A stretch of DNA of 38,902 nt, taken from an uncultured Eggerthellaceae bacterium (GTDB lineage Bacteria; Actinomycetota; Coriobacteriia; Coriobacteriales; Eggerthellaceae). Where the stretch lies: the NCBI GenBank assembly GCA_947566075.1, contig CANOIM010000017.1, positions 1-38,902 of the forward strand, in the 5' to 3' direction. This document shows, in pieces, positions 1 to 9,000 of this stretch. The position numbers and the translations under genes are program-made. The notes below the pieces were generated by a model. It was not told the origin of the DNA, ran no database searches, and was given only the letters and a program-made list of their open reading frames with translations. Numbering within the stretch: the first letter of the stretch is position 1; the number at the start of each line of letters is the position of its first letter.

Positions 1-17
1 CGGCCTTGAAGGTCTTC

Positions 18-35
18 GTGCTGGCAAGCCAGCAC
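18..35. repeat. Perfect 8-bp inverted repeat
   Basis: GTGCTGGC and GCCAGCAC are separated by two bases. It is flanked by CTTCG and CTACG, so the stem can extend with small mismatches. It sits just left of the GGACAGGAAC palindrome and may belong to the same repeat cluster. Confidence 0.5.
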
Positions 36-60
36 CTACGGATGAGGGTGCAGGTTAGCC

Positions 61-128
61 TCGTAGGGACAGGAACTCGTTCCTGTCCGGCGGTTGCAAG
101 GAAGTGCTCACTTTCTGTAGGGACAGGT
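61..128 (+). repeat. Dispersed repeat with GGACAGGAAC palindrome, copy A
   Basis: A perfect 10-bp palindrome, GGACAGGAAC / GTTCCTGTCC with a 2-base loop (67-88), is followed by a GC-rich tail and GCAAGGAAG. A copy at 38125-38190 keeps the palindrome exactly and the flanks with scattered changes. A partial echo (TGTAGGGACAGG) follows at 115-126. Confidence 0.75.
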
Positions 129-156
129 CGATCGCGGTTCGAGCTTCGTATCCTCC

Positions 157-199
157 GTCATCCTGAGCGAAGGGCGAAGCCCGGAGTCGAAGGATCTCC
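157..199. repeat. REP-like unit of the TCATCCTGAGCG...GAAGGATCT type
   Basis: The unit begins TCATCCTGAGCGAAGGGCG and ends GTCGAAGGATCTCC, with a small GGGC/GCCC stem in the middle. I know this motif from memory as a dispersed intergenic repeat in several bacterial phyla. Only one copy is present in this window, so assignment rests on recognition. Confidence 0.5.
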
Positions 200-353
200 C
201 CATACGGTAGGGATATGCTCTGTAGGCGGCCATCCGGTCTTGATGCCCGCAAAGCTTGTTTGTGAGATCGTAGCGCTCTTTGACAATGTGGGGTCTAACA
301 CCGCAACCGCATTCGTGATGATGAGAGGGTTCAGGTTGAACCAAAGATAGCGA

Positions 354-455
354 GGATTCTTCTGACGCACGAGATTCACCCGCCGCGCGGCCGAGCAGCC
401 TTGCGGGCTGTGAGGGTAAGCGCAGAAGGGTGAAGATCGTGTGTCAGAAGAATCC
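354..455. repeat. 102-bp imperfect long hairpin
   Basis: The outer 28 bases on each side pair with three mismatches: the left arm starts GGATTCTTCTGAC and the right arm ends GTCAGAAGAATCC. The interior carries a second small stem (CAGCC/GGCTG near 394-411). Size and shape (stem about 28 bp, total about 100 bp) resemble the doublets at 5205, 15302, 19362 and 34652, but the sequence is unrelated. It could be a non-autonomous mobile hairpin or a structured RNA. Confidence 0.65.
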
Positions 456-499
456 GCAGCGTCAAACGGTTACGCGGTCCGCAAAGCGGCCGCGTAACC
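454..499 (+). repeat. 46-bp hairpin repeat, inverted partner of 38076-38121
   Basis: A flank CCGCAGCGTCAAAC is followed by GGTTACGCGG and its near-complement CCGCGTAACC around a 3-base loop (468-499). The reverse complement of 38076-38121 matches all 46 bases except one loop base (CAAAG here, CGAAG there). The two copies are therefore in opposite orientation near the two ends of the window. Confidence 0.85.
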
Positions 500-719
500 A
501 AAAAACGAATCCACGTCATCAGGTGGATGCCTGAGGAAGAAGCTGAGACGCCGCAAGCATTAGCTTAACAGCGTCTCATCGTTACACTTCAACGGCGCCG
601 CCTCCGCAAAAAGGCGTGTCGTTGGCTGCATTATACAGACAGACGAGATCCTTCAGCAATGCTTCAATAGAATATGCATCGTATACGCGGGTTTTTGGCA
701 AGAAAGCGAGGTGCCTATC

Positions 720-1004
720 ATGAGGATCTATGATGACCATAATGAACAGTCTTTGCCCAGCGTGATGATCTTCCTGACGAAGAAAGAGCTCAGGGAACTC
801 CGGGGTTACGTTGATAGCTTACTGGAAGGTCCCCTATGCGATCATGTGCATCTTACGGATGATGAATATAGACGCGAGATAACCCTCGCAAGCTATTCAG
901 AGACGGAAAAGAATACCTTCGCCGAACAATTCAACGAGCTGGTTCAGAATGACGATCTTGATGGCAAGTACATGCCGCAGATATTCACATGGTCACGCAA
1001 ATGA
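720..1004 (+). CDS. Small acidic protein of unknown function
   Basis: A 94-residue soluble protein with no signal peptide or membrane segment. The start is the ATG at 720, because AAGCGAGG ends 8 bases before it; the in-frame GTG at 711 lies in that ribosome binding site. The sequence is rich in Asp, Glu and Lys and predicted mostly helical (TKKELRELRGYVDSLL near the N-terminus). It has lower GC than the neighbouring housekeeping genes, resembling the cassette genes at 15460-16601. It ends 11 bases from the convergent Tat-protein gene. I do not recognise a family. An orphan immunity protein is one guess among several. Confidence 0.6.
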   Translation: MRIYDDHNEQSLPSVMIFLTKKELRELRGYVDSLLEGPLCDHVHLTDDEYRREITLASYSETEKNTFAEQFNELVQNDDLDGKYMPQIFTWSRK

Positions 1005-1015
1005 GCGCGTTCCCA

Positions 1016-2587
1016 TCATTGGCCAACAGGTTCCCAGACGCGGACGGTGCATTCGTTGATGCGCTCACCGGACATGGGGGTGTAATCCACGTTCGCGAAA
1101 GTGACCACCCGTTCAGCCGTTCCGCTGGTAGCCAGGTATTCGCCATAGCCTTGGGTGGCTGATTCCGTAGGGATGGTGATGTATTTCCGTTCGGTCAGAT
1201 CCACAGCCGCTATGACATTCGTTGATTTCACGAACATCCAGTTCCCCGAGAAGGCGGGGGAGGTGATGGGCGCGCGCGGAAAACGGAACCAAGACGCGTT
1301 GCTGTACAGGTTGCACACCGCGTCATCTCCTTGCATCTCCGCTTTCGCCCGGTCTGCGTCGGTGAGCCCGGTGCTCTGCTGGCTGCTGGAAAGCTCTTGC
1401 TCCAAGGCCGTCAGGGCATCAGCCGTGGCTGTGGCAGTGGTGAGGGATATCTCCTCAGCGGGCACATAGGTTCCCAGGTTCGCCATGCCATCACCGAATT
1501 CGTAGAGGGCATCGAAGGAGAAGCCGAAGCCATTGGGCCCGTAGGAAACATCCATGGGCTTCATGGTGGAGGGCAATGTCAGCCGGTCTGTGATCTGGCC
1601 GTCTTCCTCAGACACGAAGATGAGCTGCCAGGTCTTGCCCTTCGCGCTTTGCCTTTGAGCGCAGGCTACCCCTCCTGGGGCGGGAGTAGGCGCACAGGCG
1701 AAGCCGCCGGGAGTGGTCACCGCTGCCTGGGCGGAATCTTGGGTGCTTCCGAAGGTGATGCGGCAGAGAGCAGCCTGTGTCACTTCTTCCCCTTCGCCAT
1801 TCCCGCAGATGAGGGGAGGGGCGTCATCTCCCTTAGGTGCTGTCTGCCACCAGGCGAACCCTCCGGATACAGCCAAAGCGGGAAGCGTCCACGAGCCATC
1901 CCCTTCGGCTGCCAGCACAGGGTCTCCCACAGCAGCGCCATCCAGGGTGGTGCTATAGACGCGCCAATTCCCTGAGAGCACGTTGGATTCCAGCCAAACG
2001 AGGCCCGCGCCATTGGCCCGCGCATCGAATATCTGGAAGCCCTCCTCTGCTCCCACCGGGGCCCTCAGGGCAGTGGTCAGGTTGCCGGATCCCAGATGCA
2101 GCAGACCCACCTGGAGCAGCGGGTCAGCGCTCTTGGTGGGGATCAGGCAGACTGCAACGCTCTCAGAGCAGGAGGTGAGCGTGGTGCCGAAAGGGAGGGA
2201 AGCGCGGGTGCGCAAGGTGAGCAGCCCCTTGAGGTCATCCACGTATTCGCACTGTTCGGTAGTGAAGGCGGCATCTTGGGGAATGCTGAGCGTCCCCTCG
2301 GCCGCTTCCGCGCTGGAAGCGCCCCCGGCTGAAGAGGTCAGGGTGTAGGCACCGGCGCCCACGAGGGCGGCCGCAGCGATACCCGCCCCTCCCACGAGGA
2401 GTTGACGGCGGGTGAGCACGGGAGCTTCAGCATTGGCGTCCCCCTTGGCAGCGGACCGGGCAACGGAGCGTCCAGCTGACGCGCTCCGGGAGCGCTGCGC
2501 CCCCCCAATGCCCTTGGGCGTGACGCTTCGCCCGGCAATGCTCTTGCGCGGGGTGGGCCTGGTAGGCTTTTCGGTGCGATCATGCAT
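1016..2587 (-). CDS. Tat-exported protein of unknown function, beta-propeller-like
   Basis: A 523-residue protein with a basic N-terminal extension of about 55 residues, then a twin-arginine motif (TRRQLL, Arg60-Arg61) and a hydrophobic stretch rich in Ala and Gly (about 64-82). This indicates export, probably with an uncleaved anchor or a cleavage near AEA. The rest is rich in Gly, Trp and beta-type segments with recurrent short blocks such as SGNWRVYSTTLDG and SGGFAWWQTAPKG, suggesting a propeller-like fold. No catalytic motif is recognised. It is divergent from the response regulator/sensor kinase pair, so it may be a target or sensory partner of that system (inference). A CATAAT box lies 6 bases before the ATG, suggesting a leaderless transcript. 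Confidence 0.75.
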   Translation of the reverse strand: MHDRTEKPTRPTPRKSIAGRSVTPKGIGGAQRSRSASAGRSVARSAAKGDANAEAPVLTRRQLLVGGAGIAAAALVGAGAYTLTSSAGGASSAEAAEGTLSIPQDAAFTTEQCEYVDDLKGLLTLRTRASLPFGTTLTSCSESVAVCLIPTKSADPLLQVGLLHLGSGNLTTALRAPVGAEEGFQIFDARANGAGLVWLESNVLSGNWRVYSTTLDGAAVGDPVLAAEGDGSWTLPALAVSGGFAWWQTAPKGDDAPPLICGNGEGEEVTQAALCRITFGSTQDSAQAAVTTPGGFACAPTPAPGGVACAQRQSAKGKTWQLIFVSEEDGQITDRLTLPSTMKPMDVSYGPNGFGFSFDALYEFGDGMANLGTYVPAEEISLTTATATADALTALEQELSSSQQSTGLTDADRAKAEMQGDDAVCNLYSNASWFRFPRAPITSPAFSGNWMFVKSTNVIAAVDLTERKYITIPTESATQGYGEYLATSGTAERVVTFANVDYTPMSGERINECTVRVWEPVGQ

Positions 2588-2593
2588 CCCCTC

Positions 2594-2599
2594 ATTATG
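2594..2599 (-). promoter_or_regulatory. -10 box for the Tat-protein gene (leaderless)
   Basis: CATAAT on the minus strand stands 6 bases before the ATG at 2587, which would put the transcription start on or next to the start codon. A weak -35 (GTGACG) lies 17 bases upstream. Confidence 0.4.
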
Positions 2600-2640
2600 T
2601 CAAACAGAAAACCTGCCGTCACCGGGTGCGTTGCAAGGGA

Positions 2641-2646
2641 TACAAT
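2641..2646 (+). promoter_or_regulatory. -10 box for the response regulator operon
   Basis: TACAAT lies 66 bases before the ATG of the response regulator in the 125-bp divergent intergenic region. No good -35 is seen at 17 bp, so an activator may be needed. Confidence 0.4.
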
Positions 2647-2712
2647 ATCTGCAGATCGTTCATCAGCGAATGCGGGCTATCCCCACGGTCCGCTGCCAGA
2701 AAGGACACATAC

Positions 2713-3417
2713 ATGAGCGCTGAGACAAGACGGATCCTTTTGGTGGAAGATGATAAGTCCATTCGCGAGGCGGTGACGGCTTACCTAGAGAAAGAGGGTT
2801 ACTGGGTAACGGCAGTGGGGGACGGCCAAGAGGCGCTGGATGAATTCGCCAAGCACAGCTTCGATCTCATCATCCTTGACTTGATGCTCCCCACCATCTC
2901 CGGTGAGCGCGTCTGCAGCGTCATCCGTGACACCTCGGATGTGCCCATCATCATGCTTACGGCGAAGGGCGAAGTGGAAGACCGCATCATCGGCCTTGAG
3001 CTGGGGGCGGATGACTATCTGGTGAAGCCGTTCTCTCCGCGGGAATTGGTGGCTCGCGCCCGGGCGCTCCTGCGTCGGGTGCATTCTGATTCGGAACCTT
3101 TGCGTGAGGTGCTGGAATTCGGTGAGCTCACCATTGACGTGTCCGGTCACAAGGTGCTCGTGAACGGCGAAGAGATAGAGCTCACAGCCTCAGAATTCAA
3201 GCTGCTCACCACCCTTTCGCGCTACCCTGGTCGGGTCTATTCGCGCATGGAGCTGGTTGAGAAGGTGCTCGGCTATGACTTCGAAGGCTATGAGCGCACG
3301 ATCGACAGCCATGTGAAGAACTTGCGTGCGAAGCTTGGAGATAATCCGCGAAGCCCGAAATGGCTGCACACGGTGCACGGAGTAGGGTATCGTTTCGAGG
3401 ATCCAACCAAGAAGTAG
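2713..3417 (+). CDS. OmpR/PhoB-family response regulator
   Basis: A 234-residue two-component response regulator. The N-terminal receiver domain (about 6-120) has the acidic pocket Asp13/Asp14, phospho-acceptor Asp56 in LIILDLMLP, Thr83 in IIMLTAK and Lys105 in YLVKPF. The C-terminal half (about 135-232) is a winged-helix DNA-binding domain with the typical ending RAKLGDNPRSPKWLHTVHGVGYRF. The ATG at 2713 is chosen because AGAAAGGA precedes it and the receiver starts directly after it; an upstream in-frame ATG at 2626 would add residues that match nothing. The partner kinase starts 15 bases downstream. Target genes are unknown; the divergent Tat-protein gene is a candidate. Confidence 0.95.
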   Translation: MSAETRRILLVEDDKSIREAVTAYLEKEGYWVTAVGDGQEALDEFAKHSFDLIILDLMLPTISGERVCSVIRDTSDVPIIMLTAKGEVEDRIIGLELGADDYLVKPFSPRELVARARALLRRVHSDSEPLREVLEFGELTIDVSGHKVLVNGEEIELTASEFKLLTTLSRYPGRVYSRMELVEKVLGYDFEGYERTIDSHVKNLRAKLGDNPRSPKWLHTVHGVGYRFEDPTKK

Positions 3418-3432
3418 CTTCGCAGAGGGGTC

Positions 3433-5190
3433 ATGGGGGCAGAGGAATCCTACACCGATCAAGATGGCTTCGCGCAATCCGTTGCGCCCGTAGAGCCCTA
3501 TGCGCCCCAACAGGTCATAGCAGGAGACGCGGCTGGCGAAGGGGCTGCAGAGACAAGCGGGGAAGAGGCTGTTGAAGCACGCGCCGCCTCAGATGCAGCA
3601 GAAGCCGTAGCGCCGTTCGATCCCTCCCCTGAAGCGCCTTCCCCTGTAGGGCCAGCACCGTCTGTTGAGGTAGTTGAACCGGCTGAGGCGAAGCGGAATG
3701 AAGGTCCTCACATGCGTCCTGCGCGCCGAGCTGCGGGGAGCGAACCCGTGCGCACTACCCTTTCCTATCGCGCCCGTGTGATCCTCACCTGTGTGGCCAT
3801 CTCCTTTCTGACCGTTGCCATCTCCTTGGGTATGGTGGCGCTCATCTGGAACCAATTCTTCTCTACCTACGCGGCGAACAATATCGAATCCCTGGCTCAG
3901 CAAACGGCGAATCGCATCGCTGACCTCTATCAGAAGACCTTGTCCCTGGAGGGGGACACGCTGATCCCGGCTAGGGAGGCTGCTGACAGCTCTGACGAAC
4001 TGGGTGTCATGGTGGTCAGTTCCAAAGGCAACAAGCTCTTCGATTCCACGGATAGCCTCTCCCCCGAAGAGGCTGCTAAGCAGGGGCCGAGCGCTGCCAC
4101 CCAGATAGCCATCGCGCCCATTGAGGTGTCTGGCAATGACGTGGGCAATGTTCGCGTATGGGTCTATGGGTCTAATACGCTCATGAGCAAGGTAGACCGT
4201 CAGTTCCAAAGGGATACCTTCTTCGCCTTGTTGGCAGCGGGTGCCATAGCCTTGGTGGTTGCCATCCTCTTCGGCATGGTGTTCGTAAGATCCCTCGTCC
4301 GGCCTCTGGACAAGATCAGTCGCACCGCCCGAGAGCTTTCCGAAGGGAACCTGTCAGCCCGCACGGGCATGAGCGGTTCTGATGAGCTCTCTCGTCTGGC
4401 TGAGACCATGGATGACATGGCCGAATCATTCCAGCGTGACCGCAAGCTGGAACAGCAGCTGACCTCAGACGTGGCCCATGAGCTGCGCACCCCGCTCATG
4501 GCCATCCAGGCGAATGTGGAGGCCATGATCGACGGCGTCTATGAGAAGGACGAAGAGCACCTGATGCTGGTAGATGCCGAAGTGGGTAGGCTGTCGAAGT
4601 TGGTGGACGGCTTGCTCAAGCTGTCACGGCTAGAGATGCGCACCACGCCCATGCGGGAAGAACCGGTTGATCTCACTGCTTTGGCTGTTGATGTGGTCAG
4701 CTCCCACGAGGCCTTCATCGAGGACTGCGGCATATCCATCTCGCTGGGTGCCCAACAGGATGTGAAGACCTTAGGTGATGCTGATATGATCAGGCAAGCG
4801 GTGACGAATCTGATATCCAACGCCATCCGTTACACCGATGAAGGCGGCTCCATCACCATATCCGTCTTCCGCGAGGGGCGCATGGCTGCCATCGCCGTGC
4901 AAGATACGGGCATCGGCCTTTCCCCCGAAGAGGAGAAGATGGTCTTCTCGCGCTTCTGGCGGGCTGACTCAGGGCGTGCGAAGGAAAGCGGTGGCCTGGG
5001 CATTGGGCTTTCCTTGGTGAAAGAGATCGTAGATCGTCACCATGGGCGCGTGGCGGTGAAGGGCACGAAAGGCGTAGGGTCAACCTTCACGCTGTACTTC
5101 CCACTCTACGACGAGGAGCGTTCCTTGGCTCAAGCCCGTGTGGCCGTCAAGGTGATGGAGAAACGCCAACGCGTGATGAAGGGGAAATGA
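3433..5190 (+). CDS. Membrane sensor histidine kinase (HAMP, HisKA, HATPase)
   Basis: A 585-residue kinase. An Ala/Glu/Pro-rich cytoplasmic extension of about 105 residues precedes TM1 (about 113-136), an extracytoplasmic sensor region (about 137-255), TM2 (about 263-285) and a HAMP linker (RSLVRPLDKISRTARELSEG). The dimerisation domain carries His349 in DVAHELRTPL. The ATPase domain carries N-box Asn459/Asn463, Asp491 in DTGIGLS and a second glycine box GGLGIGLSLV. It should phosphorylate Asp56 of the upstream regulator. The start at 3433 has a tight AGAGGGG; an internal ATG at 3709 (MRPARR) with AAGG is a plausible alternative that removes most of the low-complexity extension. The stop is 14 bases before a REP doublet. 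Confidence 0.93.
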   Translation: MGAEESYTDQDGFAQSVAPVEPYAPQQVIAGDAAGEGAAETSGEEAVEARAASDAAEAVAPFDPSPEAPSPVGPAPSVEVVEPAEAKRNEGPHMRPARRAAGSEPVRTTLSYRARVILTCVAISFLTVAISLGMVALIWNQFFSTYAANNIESLAQQTANRIADLYQKTLSLEGDTLIPAREAADSSDELGVMVVSSKGNKLFDSTDSLSPEEAAKQGPSAATQIAIAPIEVSGNDVGNVRVWVYGSNTLMSKVDRQFQRDTFFALLAAGAIALVVAILFGMVFVRSLVRPLDKISRTARELSEGNLSARTGMSGSDELSRLAETMDDMAESFQRDRKLEQQLTSDVAHELRTPLMAIQANVEAMIDGVYEKDEEHLMLVDAEVGRLSKLVDGLLKLSRLEMRTTPMREEPVDLTALAVDVVSSHEAFIEDCGISISLGAQQDVKTLGDADMIRQAVTNLISNAIRYTDEGGSITISVFREGRMAAIAVQDTGIGLSPEEEKMVFSRFWRADSGRAKESGGLGIGLSLVKEIVDRHHGRVAVKGTKGVGSTFTLYFPLYDEERSLAQARVAVKVMEKRQRVMKGK

Positions 5191-5204
5191 GCGAACGAGG
5201 GGCG

Positions 5205-5314
5205 GGCGGGACAACGGGGACGTAGGCTATTGTCCTGTTTTCCGACAGCGGTAACTGAGCTGGCAAGCCTCTCTGGGGAAACAGGACAATAGCCTACGTC
5301 CCCGTTGTCCCGCC
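5205..5314. repeat. REP doublet family 1, copy 1 (inverted orientation)
   Basis: A 110-bp inverted repeat. The arms contain GGACGTAGGCTATTGTCC and its complement and are closed by GGCGGG/CCCGCC. The 35-base loop is the reverse complement of the loops in copies 2 (19362) and 3 (34652), so this copy is flipped. Each arm can also fold alone (GGACAA...TTGTCC), which is the layout of two REPs in a doublet. It lies between the stops of convergent genes: 14 bases after the kinase and 2 bases before the gene ending at 5317. It could act as a bidirectional terminator. Confidence 0.9.
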
Positions 5315-5316
5315 AA

Positions 5317-5955
5317 TCAACCTGCGGTGCAGGAATACACCAGGAATACCACCAGCGTGACCAGCGCAAGCAGGAATGCCCAGCTGACCACGTAGCAGCC
5401 CTTATTTCCAGCACGTCCCTTGTCAATCATGCGCTCAGAGAGCTTTCTCCGCTGCTTCAGATAGGCGGTGCCCTTCTCAGGCTTCGGCAGCGGTACGGTT
5501 TGGGATGGCAGCCATTCCCCTGCGGTCTGGCGTACCTTCGCCACCCCTTCGGCACCTAGATCCACCTTGGGGCGGACCCCTTCGCCCAGGCGCGCGCTCA
5601 CACCCTTGACGAAGCGTTCGAAGGCGGCTCTTTCCTGGGAGGGATAGCAGATGACAGCCATCTGGCCCCAGTAATGCCCCTCATCCGGGTGATCCGTGAA
5701 AGCTACGAAAGCAAGGATGCCCACCATCTCCAGGCCTTCTGCCTGGAGGGTTCTGAGCTTGCGGGAGATATCGGGCTCTAGATAACCGATGCGCTGGCCG
5801 AACGCGTTCTGGAACCAAGCCCGCTGAACGCCGTCTTCTTGAAGGATATGGATCTGGTAGGTATCCCCCACGGCATTGTCTGCCCCCAGAAGGATGCCTG
5901 CGTCCTTCTTGGACGCGGTCTCGAAGTTGAAGTATCCGCCAAAGAAATCAGTCAT
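5317..5955 (-). CDS. Unknown protein with C-terminal membrane anchor
   Basis: A 212-residue protein whose last 25 residues form one membrane helix (VVSWAFLLALVTLVVFLVYS), giving a C-terminally anchored cytoplasmic protein. The N-terminal 100 residues include AFGQRIGYLEPDISRKLRTL, which is loosely like the HIRAN pattern 'G..IGYLP'; this is a weak impression. The start is placed at the ATG at 5955 because TATACT lies 11 bases upstream of it and no ribosome binding site precedes either candidate ATG; the next upstream ATG (5976) lies before that box. It shares its 3' boundary with REP doublet copy 1. Function is unknown. Confidence 0.65.
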   Translation of the reverse strand: MTDFFGGYFNFETASKKDAGILLGADNAVGDTYQIHILQEDGVQRAWFQNAFGQRIGYLEPDISRKLRTLQAEGLEMVGILAFVAFTDHPDEGHYWGQMAVICYPSQERAAFERFVKGVSARLGEGVRPKVDLGAEGVAKVRQTAGEWLPSQTVPLPKPEKGTAYLKQRRKLSERMIDKGRAGNKGCYVVSWAFLLALVTLVVFLVYSCTAG

Positions 5956-5966
5956 GATGGTGGGTG

Positions 5967-5972
5967 AGTATA
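5967..5972 (-). promoter_or_regulatory. -10 box for the gene at 5317-5955 (near-leaderless)
   Basis: TATACT on the minus strand, 11 bases before the ATG at 5955, predicts an mRNA leader of only about 5 bases. No Shine-Dalgarno sequence is seen. Confidence 0.4.
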
Positions 5973-6047
5973 GCATCTGAGGCTGAAAGCAACCCAGCGA
6001 ACGAGTAGAATATTCGGACTGTCTCCCACAAGATCCAAAGGTGGTCC

Positions 6048-9000
6048 ATGAGCCTAGAGATGTCCCGCTGCGTGACTGACGGAACGCCCGTTGACGTGAT
6101 AGAGCGTTATGCCTCGCTGCCGCAGCGTGCCCAAGAATCAGATTTCGGCACCTATGATGAGAACATCGTGGTGGTAGATACGGAAACCACCGGCGTGTCA
6201 GTCAAGAAGGATGAGCTCACCCAGATAGCGGCGGCTCGGCTGGAGCATGGTCAGGTGACCGATTGGTACGTCACCTTCGTGAACCCGGGGATACCCATCC
6301 CTGATGAGATATCCCACCTCACTCACATCTATGACGCTGACGTTGCCGATGCCCCTTCGCCCCAGGAGGCCTTGGCGGGGTTGGTGGCTTTCGCCGGAGA
6401 CGCGAAGATGGTGGCCCACAATGCGGAGTTCGACCGCAACTTCACCACCAAGCATCCGGCAGGCTATCCGCTCTTGGAGAACATCTGGATAGATTCGCTT
6501 GAGCTCTCGCGCATCGCCCTGCCGCGGATGAAGAGCCATCGCTTGATAGATCTGGTCCGCGCCTTCGGTGCGCCGGTGTCCACTCATCGGGCCGATGATG
6601 ACGTAGCGGCCCTTTGCGCAGTGTACCGGGTGCTCTTGGCGGCGGTGGATGCCATGCCAGAAGGCCTGCTGCACAGCATTAGCCAACTGGCCACCCCCGA
6701 GGAATGGACCACCCAGCCGCTCTTCGCCGCCTTCGCGAATCGGGCCTATGAGCGCAGGCTGGATGAACTGGTCAAGGGTGGGATGAACCCTGATGAGGCG
6801 AAGGCCCTGGCACCCGAGCGGTTCTCCCTGAAGCAGGTGCGTCGGGACCGGCTGGCGGACGTGCCCCGGCAGACGAAGGTGGATGCGGCTGACATGGTGT
6901 CCGCGGAAGTGCTGAGCCAAGCAAACGTTCGAGTGGAGCGAGAAGGCGAAGGCATGCCCACCCTCACCTTCCCCAGCCCTGAAGCCGTGGCGGATGCCTT
7001 CACGCCGAAAGGCTTGATCGGCACACTCTATCAAGACTACGAGACGCGCGAAGAGCAGGCGCAGATGGCCCTGGCCGTGCGTGATGCCTTCGCCGCTTCA
7101 GTGAACCTCTGCGTGGAGGCCGGAACCGGCGTAGGGAAATCCATGGCCTATCTGGTGCCCGCCGCTTTCACGGCCCAACAGAACAACATCACTTTGGGCG
7201 TGGCCACGAAGACCAATGCGCTGCTTGACCAGCTGGTCTACAAGGAGTTGCCGTTGCTCTCCGAAGCGTTGGGCGGCACGTTGACCTATGCCTCGCTCAA
7301 GGGGTTCTCGCATTATCCTTGCCTGCGCAAGGTGCAGCGCCTGATGGAAGCGGGCGCGCAGATGCGGCTGGTGATGAACGAAGAGAAGACCCAGGCACCT
7401 GCCATTGCAGGGGTGCTCTCCTTCATCGAACAGACCGGCTGCGATGACATGGATACCCTGAAGGTGGATTTCCGCACGCTGCCCCGCAGCGCCATCTCCA
7501 CTACCAGCCACGAATGCCTACGACGAAAATGCCCGTTCTATGGCCAATCCTGCTTCGTGTTCGGTGCTCGCAAGCTGGCGGAATCAGCTGATATCGTGGT
7601 CACGAACCAGAGCCTATTCTTCTGTGATGTGGCTGCTGAAGGGGGCCTGCTGCCTCCCATTCGCTATTGGGTGGTGGATGAGGCCCATGGGGCGGAAGCT
7701 GAAGCGCGTCAGGCGCTGGCATTGGAGATCAGCCTGGAGGCCTTGGGGAATCTGGTGTCTCGGGTGGGCGTTGATGCGAGCGGGCGCAACGTCTTCGTGC
7801 GGGCCGAGCGCACCGTGGATGTGACGGAAGTGCCGAATATCCCAGCAGCGGTTGAGGGGGCTGAGGTTGAGGGAGCTGACCTAAAGCTCGTATCGGAGGC
7901 CACTTCTTCCGGTACGCTCTTCTTCGCCTTGACCAACAAGGCGAAGACGGCAGGGCGTGCTTTCGCTGAGACCGAATCCGCCTTCCTCGTGCGCGTCCAT
8001 GATCTTCTCCAGTTCGACCCGAACAAGAAGTCCAGCTATGACATGACGGATATCTGGATCAATGACCAGGTGCGTTCCATGACCTCTTTCGGTGAGATCG
8101 TGGCTGCAGCGAAGGATCTGACAGATGCTGCCGAAGCGCTCATCCGGGCGTGCCAGGAATTGGTGGGCTATCTGGATGAGGCGGAGCATGCCGCTGTGGT
8201 CCAGCGGGAGATAGCTGCGGTGGCGCTGGAACTGAAGGATCTTGTCCGCGCGCTAGATGTCATCTTCGTGAACCCCACCGATGCCTATGTTTGCTCTGCC
8301 TACCTGAACAAGCGGCCAGACAAAGGGCGCGGCATGAAACATGATGTCATCCGTGCATCCCTCTACAACGTGGGGGCCATGTTGGACGAAACGCTCTTCG
8401 CCCGAACGCGTTCGGTGGTGTTCACGTCGGCCACCCTCACGGTGAATGGCTCCTTCGAACCCTTCGAGCATGCCCTTGGGCTCAACAGCAGCGAACAATC
8501 CCGAGCGAACACGCTCACCCTGGAATCCAGCTATGATTTCGACCGTAACATGCGGGTCTTGGTGGTGAACGACATGGCTGAGCCCAACAGCCCGAAGTAC
8601 CTGGAACAGTTGAAGGAGCTGCTGGTAGAGGTGCATCGGGCCAACAATGGCTCTCTGCTCACGTTGTTCACGAACAAAAAAGAGATGGAGGCGTGCTTCA
8701 CGGAGGTGTCTCCGCGCCTGAAAGAGGATGACCTCAGGTTGGTCTGTCAGCGCTGGGGCGTTTCGGTGAAGAATCTGCGGGATGACTTCCTGACCGATGA
8801 GACGCTCTCCCTCTTCGCCCTCAAGAGCTTCTGGGAGGGCTTCGATGCTCCGGGCAAGACGCTCAAGGGGGTCATCATCCCGAAGCTTCCCTTCATCAAG
8901 CCCACTGACCCGCTCTCCTGTGAGCGGGCGGCGCGGGATGATGCGGCTTGGCGCCACTTCGTGCTTCCCCAGGCAGTGCTGGAAGTGCGCCAGGCAGCAG

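Larger units (their letters stand above)
1..719. other. Gene-poor intergenic region rich in hairpins and dispersed repeats
   Basis: No credible gene is seen in these 719 bases; the overlapping short ORFs on both strands lack ribosome binding sites and resemble nothing known. What is visible is a series of inverted repeats: GTGCTGGC/GCCAGCAC (18-35), GGACAGGAAC/GTTCCTGTCC (67-88), a TCATCCTGAGCG-type unit (157-199), a long imperfect hairpin (354-455), a GGTTACGCGG hairpin (468-499), ATCCAC/GTGGAT near 510-529 and TGAGACGC/GCGTCTCA (544-578). Possible -10 boxes for the next gene (TATACA near 634, TAGAAT near 667) lie at the right edge. Confidence 0.7.

Noticed and set aside
133..150. GGTTCGAGC resembling a tRNA T-loop
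   Set aside because: No acceptor, anticodon or D-arm pairing can be drawn around it.
711..719. GTG start for the first small gene
   Set aside because: The GTG lies within the AAGCGAGG-GTG ribosome binding site region; the ATG at 720 has correct spacing. The same applies to the GTG at 15451 versus the ATG at 15460.
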